Shown here: positions 1-7,926 of the stretch, piece by piece
How the letters are laid out: every line of letters starts with the position of its first letter
How positions within the stretch are numbered: the first letter of the stretch is position 1
Translations under genes and position numbers: made by a program
From: an uncultured Oscillibacter sp.
GTDB taxonomy: Bacteria; Bacillota; Clostridia; Oscillospirales; Oscillospiraceae
Reading direction: 5' to 3'
Assembly (NCBI GenBank): GCA_910585245.1
Contig: CAJUCO010000004.1
Location: forward strand, 67,245 to 116,171
Length of the DNA: 48,927 nucleotides
The notes under the pieces: generated by a model
Seen by the model: the letters and a program-made list of their open reading frames with translations, nothing else
Database searches by the model: none
What the model was told of the DNA's origin: nothing

Positions 1-1664
1 ACCCGGAATTGGCAAAGTGCGAACATGGCAACAACCCTGCCACCTGTGAGAAGTGCCATCCGGAACTGGCAAAGTGCGAACATGGCAATAACCCCAGTAC
101 CTGCCCAGTGTGCCATCCTTCCACTTTAGGAAAACCCACCAGCAGCGACCTCTCCTACCCCTCTTACGTGGAATTTGACAAGGTGGAAAAAGGCGCGACG
201 GGCAGTGATTTGACGAAAACCTTTACTATCACAAACCGTAGCAAATATGACATGACCCTCAGCGCGTCCTCTGTCAGCGGTTATACCGTCACGGGTTTCC
301 CCAGCGCTTTGAAAGCGGGGGACTCCAAGACGGTCACCGTGTCCCTGAACAGCGCGAAAACCACGGGCACTTACAATAAAACGCTGACCTTCTCCGCCTC
401 CTTTGACAAGGGCAGCGGGTCCGCCAGCTTCAGCATTTCTCTATACGCGGAAGTGGTGGAAAAAGGCAACTCCATCTCTGTCACCCCCACCAGCAAAGAC
501 CTGGGCAAGCTGAAAGAGGGCTACAGCGAAAAAACCGCCGAGGAGAAGGAAATCACCGTCACCGTTGAAAACAAAGGCGCGTACCAGGTGCGGATGAACG
601 GCGTAAAAGGAAATGACCACTTCATTGTTACCTGTGTGAAAGATGAAGGCTACCGCCTGGACTCCGGAGAGAAGGTGGACTATAAAATTGTTCCCAAACA
701 GGACTTGAAAGTGGGCACCTACACCGATAAAATCGTTTTCCAGACCCGGGAAGGGGCCACCGCCGAGTTCAAGGCCACTGTGGTGATTGAAAAGAAGCTG
801 GACCCCTTGGCCGTGGACCCCGGCACCCTGGACTTCGGCGCGGCGGAAGAGGGCTACGCCGCTCTGACCCCAAAGACGGTGACCTTGAAGAACAACACGG
901 AGTACGCCCTGAAGCTGGAGCAACCCACCTCTTTCAGCTATGAGATCAGTATGTTGACCCAGTCGTCCCTGCCCTCCGGCGCCAGCACCACGTTCACCAT
1001 CCGCCCCCGCACCGGGATGCCCCAGGGAGCTTACAGCGGCGTGATTGACATTGTGGCGAATGGGGAGCGGGCCAAGTTGAACGTCCGGTTCACCGTAAAC
1101 GCCAAATCCGGACCCTCCACCTATCCCGACGTGGCCTCCGGGAGCACCTTTGCCGCGGACATCGCCTACGTCAGCCAAAAGGGGCTGATGGGTGGCAAAA
1201 GCGACGGCAACTTCAAGCCCCAGGAGTCCATTACCCGGGGCCAGCTGGTGACCATCCTCTACCGTTTGGAGGGCCAGCCCGCCGTCAGCGGCGCGGGCTT
1301 CCCGGACGTGGCCACCGGGTCCTACTGTGACAAGGCGGTGAAATGGGCTGCGGCTAACGGCATTACGGCGGGAGGCAAGGACGGAAACTTCAAACCCAAC
1401 GATCCCATCACCCGGGAGCAGCTGGCCACCTTCCTCTACCGTTACAACAATTACAAGGGTTATCAAGTTGCCAAGCAGGCGGACCTGAGCAAGTTCTCCG
1501 ACGGGGCCTCCGTGGCCTCCTACGCCAAGGACGCCCTCTCCTGGGCCAACGGCGTGGGCTTGGTAAACGGCACCTCCGACGGGCGGTTGAACCCCTCCGG
1601 CGGCGCCACCCGTGGCCAGGCGGCGGCGATTCTCCATCGCTTCTGCGTGAGCATCGGGAAATAA
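1..1664 (+). CDS. SLH-domain surface protein with Cys-rich repeats (5' end off window)
   Basis: Exported surface protein, 5' truncated by the window edge. The first possible start (TTG at 9) is the Leu of a 19-residue repeat. The bases before it still encode the end of a preceding unit (Pro-Glu), so the true start lies upstream. Order seen from residue 1 at base 9: two Cys-rich repeats (pattern C-x8-C-x2-C-H, residues 1-38); three immunoglobulin-like/ASH-like beta-sandwich repeats (about 50-148, 155-262, 267-366), each beginning with a 'D-x-G/F-G' strand and a T-V-T-L-x-N type strand; then three SLH domains (about 372-425, 433-485, 495-547) with the ITR motif (ITRGQL, ITREQL, ATRGQA). SLH domains bind pyruvylated secondary wall polymer, so the protein is probably held on the wall by its C-terminus. 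Partner of the repeats is unknown. A strong terminator follows at 1688. Confidence 0.9.
   Translation, partial: PELAKCEHGNNPATCEKCHPELAKCEHGNNPSTCPVCHPSTLGKPTSSDLSYPSYVEFDKVEKGATGSDLTKTFTITNRSKYDMTLSASSVSGYTVTGFPSALKAGDSKTVTVSLNSAKTTGTYNKTLTFSASFDKGSGSASFSISLYAEVVEKGNSISVTPTSKDLGKLKEGYSEKTAEEKEITVTVENKGAYQVRMNGVKGNDHFIVTCVKDEGYRLDSGEKVDYKIVPKQDLKVGTYTDKIVFQTREGATAEFKATVVIEKKLDPLAVDPGTLDFGAAEEGYAALTPKTVTLKNNTEYALKLEQPTSFSYEISMLTQSSLPSGASTTFTIRPRTGMPQGAYSGVIDIVANGERAKLNVRFTVNAKSGPSTYPDVASGSTFAADIAYVSQKGLMGGKSDGNFKPQESITRGQLVTILYRLEGQPAVSGAGFPDVATGSYCDKAVKWAAANGITAGGKDGNFKPNDPITREQLATFLYRYNNYKGYQVAKQADLSKFSDGASVASYAKDALSWANGVGLVNGTSDGRLNPSGGATRGQAAAILHRFCVSIGK
9..122 (+). repeat. Two 57-bp tandem coding repeats (Cys-rich units)
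   Basis: Two in-frame 57-bp units (9-65 and 66-122) encode the 19-residue units that start with LAKCEHGNNP. The 5' half of each unit is almost identical at DNA level; the 3' half diverges (TCEKCHPE versus TCPVCHPS). The array continues to the left of the window, because the bases before position 9 match the end of a unit. Each unit has three Cys and a CxxCH sequence, so it could bind zinc; a heme site is a less likely reading. Confidence 0.8.
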
Positions 1665-1687
1665 GCGCTTCGTCCCTTTATGAAAGA

Positions 1688-1725
1688 AAAAGCCCCCGGA
1701 AACCCATAGGTTTCCGGGGGCTTTT
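1688..1725 (+). terminator. Rho-independent terminator after SLH gene
   Basis: A 14-bp perfect stem (AGCCCCCGGAAACC with its complement 1709-1722), loop CATA, then a T run. It starts 24 bases after the SLH stop codon. Confidence 0.9.
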
Positions 1726-1758
1726 CGGCTTGTCAAAAAAGTGCCGTCTAAAATGGGG

Positions 1759-1850
1759 CGGAAAGGAAAAGAGCTACGAGAGAAACCCATCAGGGGTTTC
1801 TCTCGTTTTGAATCAGAAGTTTTTCAGACCTTTTGAAAGGTCTGAAAAGC
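1759..1850 (+). repeat. Intergenic hairpin element, copy 1
   Basis: Copy 1 of a four-member family. Hairpin A: ACGAGAGAAACCC (1776-1788) pairs perfectly with 1794-1806 around an ATCAG loop. A conserved linker TCGTTTTGAATCAGAAG follows. Hairpin B: 1821-1833 pairs with 1836-1848 (TTTTCAGACCTTT and its complement). Hairpin C of the other copies is missing; the element runs straight into the stop codon of the convergent M15 peptidase gene. It lies between convergent genes, in the same orientation as the other copies. Confidence 0.75.
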
Positions 1851-1852
1851 CG

Positions 1853-4183
1853 TTATTCCTGGACATAACCCTCTTGATCGACGGTGTAGCGCTTTCCATC
1901 CACGGTGACGGAGGTGCTTTTGTAAATACTTCCGTCCTCTCGCCGGTATCGCCAGCCTTGGTCGTCTTTGGTCCAGCCGCCCATATGCACCCCCTTGAAG
2001 AGGTAGCTGGTCAGGCCGATGGACTCTCTGGTCTCGTCGTCCTGGAAGTGCCACCACTCGGAGCTCAGACCCCGCATCCCGGTGGCGGTCATATAGGTCT
2101 CCAACAATTTGGCGTTTTCGTTGTTTAAGTAGGCGGCGGAGTACCAGCTCAAGTCGTGGATGGCGCTTTGCATCTCCAGTTCCTCTCCGCTGTCCAGTTT
2201 CTCCAGGGTCAGGTCCAAAGCGATGCCCCGGTTATGGGCGGAGGTAATCCGTGCCAGAAAGCTGCCCAAATTAAACCGCCCGTTGTTGGTCATGATGGAG
2301 AAGTAGGTGTCGTATTCCGGCGGTTCCTCTTCTTCCGGCGTTAGGTCCTCCTGAGGCGCTTGCGGCGGCGTCTCAGAGGGGAAAAGGGGCTGGGGGTCTT
2401 CCACAGGGTCCAGGCTGCCGCCCTCGCCCTCTTCCGGCAGGGTGAAGAAAGGTTGGGAGGGGTCCGGCGGGGCGCTCTCCGGCAGGAAGGGCTGCTGGCC
2501 GTCCGGCGTCAGATCTTCCGTTTTCTCCTCCAGAGCTTCCGCCTTCAGGGCTTCCTCCTCCGCCTGACGGAGAGCCAGGTTCTCCCGGCTGATTTTTTCG
2601 TCTGTCTCCGGGTCTTTCAAAAGGCCGTCTTCCAGGTCCACCACCCAGCCGGTGACGGGGTCGATGACGGTTTCGCCGTCCTCCTCGCTATAGACCAGGG
2701 CGGCCCACTCCAACTGGGCGGCGGTGGTGTCATAGAGGAAACGGGTGGCCTCGTTGGGCCGGAAGGCCTCGTAGATTTTCAGCCGGTAGCCGTCGGCCTC
2801 CGCCGCCAGGGCGGCCTGGAGGAGTTTCCTGGAGCAGGGATAGAGGTAGGGAACCAGGAATTGTTCCTCCGCTGTCTGGATGTGTTCAAAGCCCTGGATT
2901 ACCTGGTCCGTAATCAGAGCGATGGGACTTTCGTGAACCTTGAATACGGAGCGGTAACTGTTGGCAATGTCATAGGCGCAGTGATCTCCCACGTATTCCG
3001 GCAGATTGATCATGCAAAAACGGCTGTCCACCCAACCGTACTGGTCTTTATAGCGCACCTGGAACCAATCGCCCTGTTCCTCCAGAACGCAAAGGGCCGT
3101 GCCCCCGGAGATCTTCCCCAAAGAGGCGGAGTCCTTGTCCGCTTTTTCGTAGAAAGGCTGGTCAATGATGGGCCAGACCGTGGCGTACAGAGGGTCTACG
3201 GAGGCGAAAAACTCCGCCTCCTCCCAAGAGCGAACGGCGCCCCCCCGGTCTTTTGCCGTCACCTGGAAACGATGATAAGACCCGGAGCCCAGGCGGTCCA
3301 ACTCATAGGTAAAGCTCTCCGCCGGTTCCAGGGTGTCCAGTAAGACCCAGTCTCCGTCGCGCCACTCCTGAAGCTCATAAAACTCGCCCCGTGTCTCGTC
3401 CCACTCCAGGGTGTAAACCCGGGGCGCTGTCTCGTGATAGACAAGGTTCAAATCGTCCCCCAGCAAATCCTGCCGCTCCACAGAGATGAGGTTGGAGGCG
3501 GGGCCGCAGAGTGTGTAACCCTCTCCCCGGACCGCCGCCCGGACGTGGATTTCCAGAGGATGTTCATAGCTGGGGAGAAGCAGGTCTCCCTCTTTTTTGC
3601 CCACTTTCAGGGCAATCTCCTTCCCGTCGGTGGAGGTCACGGGACGAAAGCCGCCGTCCTCCAGGGAGAAGACCTCATAGAGGTTTGGAACCGGGCCGGA
3701 GAGCGTCCAGGAGAGGGAGAGGGTCCCCGGTCCTGGCTGGCCCACGGCTTTCGGAGCGCTTGGGGCGGCGTTTTCAACCGAGGCCCGCAAACTGGGGCTG
3801 GTAAGCCGGCGGGTGATTCCCAGCAGATTTTTCTTTTCACACACGGCCTGAATTTGAATGTCGAGAGGCAGAGTCAAGTCGCTCATCAGCGCCTGAGGAA
3901 CGGAAGAGGAGAGAGGATAGCGCTGCCCGCCGCTTTGAATCTCCAAAGAGTAAGATACCGTTTCTGAAAAAGATTCCGCCGGGGGCTCTGCTGAGGTTTC
4001 CGGGGGCACGCCCACCTTTGCCTCCGGCCAGTTCAACTCCATGGTTCCGTCCTCATTGAGGTAGATGCGGATATCTCCCTCCCCAAAGCTGGGCCGGAGG
4101 CCGCCGGGTATGTAAAAATAAGCCACCGCCAGAGCCGCCAACACGAAGGCGGCGGCTCCGGCTAGTACAGTATTTCGTTTCAT
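1853..4183 (-). CDS. Membrane-anchored VanX/VanY-type M15 peptidase with SH3b domain
   Basis: Probable D,D-dipeptidase or carboxypeptidase acting on peptidoglycan outside the cell. Residues 7-26 form one N-terminal membrane anchor. Fibronectin-III-like sheets fill about 35-330, and an SH3b-like domain about 331-392 (GDWFQVRYKDQYGWV). The M15 zinc peptidase follows: the substrate Arg is in EAFRPNEATR (R475), zinc ligands H650 and D657 in SAHNRGIALDLT, catalytic E709 and third ligand H712 in SSEWWHFQD. The C-terminus (about 730-776) looks like one choline-binding-type wall repeat (GWTKDDQGWRY). Unusually, about 150 residues of acidic, Pro-rich low-complexity sequence (about 495-640) sit between the conserved Arg and the zinc motif. 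At 776 residues it is far longer than VanX (about 200). Last gene of the five-gene envelope operon, 69 bases after the lipoprotein gene. Confidence 0.85.
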   Translation of the reverse strand: MKRNTVLAGAAAFVLAALAVAYFYIPGGLRPSFGEGDIRIYLNEDGTMELNWPEAKVGVPPETSAEPPAESFSETVSYSLEIQSGGQRYPLSSSVPQALMSDLTLPLDIQIQAVCEKKNLLGITRRLTSPSLRASVENAAPSAPKAVGQPGPGTLSLSWTLSGPVPNLYEVFSLEDGGFRPVTSTDGKEIALKVGKKEGDLLLPSYEHPLEIHVRAAVRGEGYTLCGPASNLISVERQDLLGDDLNLVYHETAPRVYTLEWDETRGEFYELQEWRDGDWVLLDTLEPAESFTYELDRLGSGSYHRFQVTAKDRGGAVRSWEEAEFFASVDPLYATVWPIIDQPFYEKADKDSASLGKISGGTALCVLEEQGDWFQVRYKDQYGWVDSRFCMINLPEYVGDHCAYDIANSYRSVFKVHESPIALITDQVIQGFEHIQTAEEQFLVPYLYPCSRKLLQAALAAEADGYRLKIYEAFRPNEATRFLYDTTAAQLEWAALVYSEEDGETVIDPVTGWVVDLEDGLLKDPETDEKISRENLALRQAEEEALKAEALEEKTEDLTPDGQQPFLPESAPPDPSQPFFTLPEEGEGGSLDPVEDPQPLFPSETPPQAPQEDLTPEEEEPPEYDTYFSIMTNNGRFNLGSFLARITSAHNRGIALDLTLEKLDSGEELEMQSAIHDLSWYSAAYLNNENAKLLETYMTATGMRGLSSEWWHFQDDETRESIGLTSYLFKGVHMGGWTKDDQGWRYRREDGSIYKSTSVTVDGKRYTVDQEGYVQE

Positions 4184-4252
4184 GAAAAATCGATCCTCCA
4201 GGGGTCAGAGTGAGGCTGGTAACATCATAAGTCCTTTGGGAAGGGAACCTTG

Positions 4253-4954
4253 TCAGAACACGGCGTAGACCGTCTCATAATCCGGCCCCTTTTCCGTGTA
4301 GACGGTGAAACCGTCGTAGACCAGCTCGCCGTCCTCGCCGTCCACGACCAGACAGCTGGGGGCGTAGTCGGAGGAGATGGGGCGGCCAATGGCGGCGTAC
4401 AGCTCGCTGACGGGGCGGCCCACCAGCCCCTGGGCCAGGGATTTGCGGTCCACCTCCGGCGCGGGTTCCGGATTGGTCTCCGGCGCAGGCTCCGGATTGG
4501 CCGCCGGTACGGTTTCTGGTTTTGCTTCCGGCGTGGGCTCCGGCTTAGTCTCCGGTAGGGGCTCCGGTTTGACCTCCGGCACGGGTTCCGGCTCAGGTTC
4601 CGGTTTGGGCTCCGGCTTGGGGGTAGATTTGGGCGCGGGAAGATTCTTGGGCGTCTCCGCTTGCGCGGCGGGGGTTTCCTCCGGAGGCGTGTTGGGATTT
4701 GTGTCTCCGCCCTCGTCTTTTGTCTCTTCGGCGGGAACCTCCGGCGGCTCTAGATCGGTAAGCGCGGCCTGCTCGGATGGCTCCTGCCCGCCGTTTTCCT
4801 CCTGGGGAGTTTCCGTCTCCTCAGGGGCGCTTTGGACCTCCGGTTCTCCAGCGGACTGGGAGGGAGCTTCCTCCGCCGGAGGAGTTTGGCCGCCGCAGGC
4901 GCAGAGGGCCCACAGCAGACTCATACAAAGCAGAATATACCATAGTTTTTTCAT
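4253..4954 (-). CDS. Pro/Glu-repeat lipoprotein of unknown function
   Basis: Putative lipoprotein. The start chosen is ATG at 4954 (MKKLWYILLC), preceded by AAAGGGG; an upstream in-frame ATG at 5032 would lie inside the previous gene and would bury the signal peptide. The lipobox is L-C-A-C, giving a lipidated Cys near residue 20. Next comes a Glu-rich stretch and a long Pro-Glu repeat (units such as KPEPLPE and NPEPAPE), probably an extended spacer crossing the wall. A C-terminal domain of about 60 residues begins near SLAQGLVGRPVSELY and ends in a strand with DGFTVYT; I recognise this only as a small conserved end domain without known function. It lies 19 bases after the SLH-transglutaminase gene, so the two are co-transcribed. 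Confidence 0.75.
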   Translation of the reverse strand: MKKLWYILLCMSLLWALCACGGQTPPAEEAPSQSAGEPEVQSAPEETETPQEENGGQEPSEQAALTDLEPPEVPAEETKDEGGDTNPNTPPEETPAAQAETPKNLPAPKSTPKPEPKPEPEPEPVPEVKPEPLPETKPEPTPEAKPETVPAANPEPAPETNPEPAPEVDRKSLAQGLVGRPVSELYAAIGRPISSDYAPSCLVVDGEDGELVYDGFTVYTEKGPDYETVYAVF

Positions 4955-4973
4955 GTGTTCGTTCCCCTTTCTC

Positions 4974-6503
4974 TCACATCTGAGCGCCGCCCTGTTGGGG
5001 CCGCCGGTAGTTCCAGCTGTTTCCGGCGTCATAGAATTTGTAGAGGTTCACATCGAAGCGCTTTTTCCGGCGGTAGGCCATCTCCAGCTCGGTGTCAAAA
5101 ATGTAGTTCTTGCCGCCCAGGTTGATCTCCACCCAGCTGTGGGGGGATCTTCTCACGCCCACGGTGCCGTTGTAAATTACAGAGTCATAGCCGATCCAGC
5201 GGGAGAGGTACCAGAAGAGGGAGGCGTAGCAATAGCAGTTGCCATAGCCCGTTTCCAGAATGCGCAGGGCGTCGGTTTCCATATAGTCGTACACCCCCAT
5301 CTCGTAGGGGGGGCGGCGCAGGTAGGTGAAGGAGTCCCGGGTGTAGAGGAACAGGGACCGGAGCTTTTGCTCCTGGGTCTGGGAATCGCCGGTTTGGGCC
5401 AGAACGATTTTGTGGAGCCAGGAGTCCAGCTCGTTGTTTCCGGTGGTGAAGCGTCCGCTGATGTTGAAATAGTGGTTGCCCACAGTGGTCTCCCGGACCA
5501 CGTCGCCCCGGGCGCTGTCATAGCAGTACAGCCAGCCGTCCGCCATTTGGAGGCCGTCTTTGGGGGTCTGGGTTCTGGCGGTGTGGGAGGACCAGACTTC
5601 CCCGCCGCCAGACGCCGTGTGCTGGTGGGGGATGGTGGCCTCCATTACATCGTAGTAATACCAGCTGGAGGGGAAGACGTCCACGTAAAACGCCGGGTGA
5701 TTTTGGTCAATATAGGTCCGGTCCGCCGACCGGCCCAAAGCACGGTTCAGCAGTACCACGGCGGCGGCCCGGTTGATGATCTCTTCAGGGTGGAACAGCC
5801 CGTCGGCCCCGCCTTGGGCCCAGCCGTAGGCCTGGGCGGAGAGGATGAAGGGGGCGTTGGGGTCGTCCTCGGCCACGTCGGGGAAAAGGGTTCCGTCGGT
5901 CCGAAGGGGGAAGAAGCAGGCGATATAGCGGATGAACTCCCCCCGGGTGACGGCCCTGCCGGTGTCCAGCATTCCGTCCTGGGATTCCAATACGCCAAGA
6001 TCTGCCAGGGTAGTTACGGCCTCAGCGTACCAGGCCCCTGCCGGCACATCTGCATAAGACCCGGAGGAGGAGCGCTGCTCCGGAAGGAGACGGTAGAGCA
6101 TCTGGGCCGCCTCGGCTCTGGTGACCTGCCGGGTGGGGTTGAAGGAGGGGAAGAGTCCGCTGCCGCCCTGTGCGTAGGCAATGTGGGCATCAGTGGTTAG
6201 AGAGACTCCCGCCGTGATCTTGCCAACGGCGGCGTCCTGCTTTTTCCGGTCTGCTGTTTGAGAGGGAGCCGTCTCGCTGCCGCCGGTGGGGGCCAGGCCT
6301 CCATAGGGGTCGCCCTCGGAGGATTGGGAGGGGCGGGGCGGTGTGTCGTCCTTCGGCGGGGGCGCGAGACCGCCGTAGTCATCTTCTTCCGTCTGACTGT
6401 AAAGCTGGACGGAGGGGTCCCTGGTTTCAGAGGCGCAGGCGGGCACGGTGGTGACCAGCACCACCAGGGCCAGCAAAAGGGCAATCCAACTGTTCTTTCC
6501 CAT
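4974..6503 (-). CDS. SLH-domain protein with transglutaminase-like (papain-fold) domain
   Basis: Exported wall-bound protein. The N-terminal signal sequence (about 1-23) ends in V-P-A-C, a possible lipobox. A short linker repeats the string YGGLAP. Three SLH domains occupy about 95-142, 146-200 and 203-258. The C-terminal half carries a transglutaminase-like core: Cys423 in GYGNCYCYASLF, His455 in SPHSWVEI and Asp470 in YIFDTELE form the expected Cys-His-Asp triad in the right order. Such domains act as proteases, peptidoglycan-linked cross-linkers or amidases; the substrate cannot be read here. Lies 28 bases downstream of the DHHW gene in the same operon, which suggests that it works on the surface polymer or protein that the MBOAT pair modifies. 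Confidence 0.88.
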   Translation of the reverse strand: MGKNSWIALLLALVVLVTTVPACASETRDPSVQLYSQTEEDDYGGLAPPPKDDTPPRPSQSSEGDPYGGLAPTGGSETAPSQTADRKKQDAAVGKITAGVSLTTDAHIAYAQGGSGLFPSFNPTRQVTRAEAAQMLYRLLPEQRSSSGSYADVPAGAWYAEAVTTLADLGVLESQDGMLDTGRAVTRGEFIRYIACFFPLRTDGTLFPDVAEDDPNAPFILSAQAYGWAQGGADGLFHPEEIINRAAAVVLLNRALGRSADRTYIDQNHPAFYVDVFPSSWYYYDVMEATIPHQHTASGGGEVWSSHTARTQTPKDGLQMADGWLYCYDSARGDVVRETTVGNHYFNISGRFTTGNNELDSWLHKIVLAQTGDSQTQEQKLRSLFLYTRDSFTYLRRPPYEMGVYDYMETDALRILETGYGNCYCYASLFWYLSRWIGYDSVIYNGTVGVRRSPHSWVEINLGGKNYIFDTELEMAYRRKKRFDVNLYKFYDAGNSWNYRRPQQGGAQM

Positions 6504-6531
6504 ATGTGTTCTCTCCTTTATTCTCTAACAA

Positions 6532-7917
6532 CTATCGAAAATTTTCGTAGTTTTCTGTTCCCCAAACCGGGCGGTAAGCCAGCCCCAGGGGCTGGACCCC
6601 CTCCGGCAGATAGAGGCCCACATTGCCGTCTTGTAGCAAAAACGCCTCGTAATAGCATCCGTCTGACGCCGGGATCAACACCTGAGAGTCCGGGGCCACC
6701 GCCGGGAGAACCAGGTCTCCCAGAATGTGAGGGTTTGAGATCAGGGCGTAACCCGGCAAGACCTCCGAAGTATCAACGGAGAAGGCAATGTCATCGTCCC
6801 AGGCGTAAAATGTATCGGGAAAGTCTTCCGGCAGGTCCCGCCGGGGGGCGGGCATCAAGGGAACGTTCTGAATCAGATACCGGAGATTCCGTTCCACCAG
6901 CTCCGCCACCACAAAATCCGCCTCCCGCTGGGAAACCAGGTCCAGCCGGTAGGGCATGGACCGGGAGAACAGGGCGGCGTCAAAGCTGTTTGCCATATAG
7001 GGATACAGCAGATTCCCGAAGGAGTCCCGGAACATCAGTAGCGAGTCCGTCCCGCCGCCGTGGGTCATGATGGTGAGATTTTCCGCCGAGCGGATGGGCG
7101 TGTCATACTCGAAGGCCAGTTCCGGCAGATAGGCCATGTCCATCTCCAGCCCCTTGCCGGCGGGATAGAGCATATCGTAGAGGTCTCCCTTGTGGTTGAG
7201 CGTAGGCGCGAAGGGACCGTCAAAATACTCCGACGGCCGCCCCAACGCCTGATTTACCCCGTCGGCGGCCAGGGCCGCGCCCTTTGCATTCCAATGGGAG
7301 TCCCGGGGGAAGTACAGCGTTTCCCCCTCCTCCCGGAAGAGGGCGAAGAGGTCCAGATAGGAGACGCCCTGCCCAATCAGCGCCTCTTCCAGACGCTGGG
7401 CGTCCCGGGGTTCGGAGGAGGCGGTGATACCGGGCATATGGTCCGGATAGAGGGAGTTTTTATTGGGGGCCACGGTGAACAAGAACGTTGCCCCCTGGTT
7501 TTCACAATATTCCGAAATCAGCTCCAGGTTCCGGGCGGCGGAAAAAATCTCCCGCTCCGTCATGGGCGCAAGCCCCGCATAGTCCGGCAAGGTGTCCCCG
7601 AAGTAGAGCCAGCCGTCCCGGCCCAGCACCACGTTTTCCGTGATAGAGCTTCGAAGCGCCCGGGCGTTCAGAGTGGACCAGGCGGTAATCATCTCCTGAC
7701 GGAGGAAGAAATGGTCCGCCGCGTAATTTTGCATCTGGCTGAGGTAAGCCGTGTTCCAATTCCCCTCGTCGTCCCGGGGGGCGGGGACCCTGGAGAGGGC
7801 CTGATTTCCGCCTGCCTCATTTCCCTGAGAGGGCAGCAGCATCCCCAGGGAGGGGAGCAGGCACAGTAGGAGGATCAGCGCTGTAAAGAAAGCGTAGGCG
7901 ACGTTCTTTGTTTTCAT
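6532..7917 (-). CDS. DHHW / AlgX-AlgJ-like SGNH-family protein (polymer O-acetylation)
   Basis: Extracytoplasmic partner of the MBOAT acyltransferase just upstream. One N-terminal membrane or signal segment (about 8-29). The core resembles the AlgX/AlgJ/DHHW SGNH-hydrolase family: an N-terminal block NVVLGRDGWLYFGD, the Asp-x-His signature in FPRDSHWNAKG (catalytic Asp/His), and a later RDSFGNLLYPY block with the expected Ser. These proteins pass acetyl groups, delivered across the membrane by an MBOAT protein, onto exopolysaccharide or wall polymer. Ribosome site GAGGTGA lies 5 bases before the ATG; only 9 bases separate it from the MBOAT stop. Acceptor polymer is unknown. Confidence 0.88.
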   Translation of the reverse strand: MKTKNVAYAFFTALILLLCLLPSLGMLLPSQGNEAGGNQALSRVPAPRDDEGNWNTAYLSQMQNYAADHFFLRQEMITAWSTLNARALRSSITENVVLGRDGWLYFGDTLPDYAGLAPMTEREIFSAARNLELISEYCENQGATFLFTVAPNKNSLYPDHMPGITASSEPRDAQRLEEALIGQGVSYLDLFALFREEGETLYFPRDSHWNAKGAALAADGVNQALGRPSEYFDGPFAPTLNHKGDLYDMLYPAGKGLEMDMAYLPELAFEYDTPIRSAENLTIMTHGGGTDSLLMFRDSFGNLLYPYMANSFDAALFSRSMPYRLDLVSQREADFVVAELVERNLRYLIQNVPLMPAPRRDLPEDFPDTFYAWDDDIAFSVDTSEVLPGYALISNPHILGDLVLPAVAPDSQVLIPASDGCYYEAFLLQDGNVGLYLPEGVQPLGLAYRPVWGTENYENFR

Positions 7918-7926
7918 GGCTTCACC

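Noticed and set aside
441..1790. 449-residue minus-strand frame opposite the SLH gene
   Set aside because: Antisense shadow of a gene with clear domains; low-complexity, no recognisable motif.
4377..6200. 607-residue plus-strand open frame with Gly-Ser repeats
   Set aside because: It lies opposite two well-supported minus-strand genes; its Gly-Ser repeat is the complement of the Pro-Glu repeat. No ribosome site.
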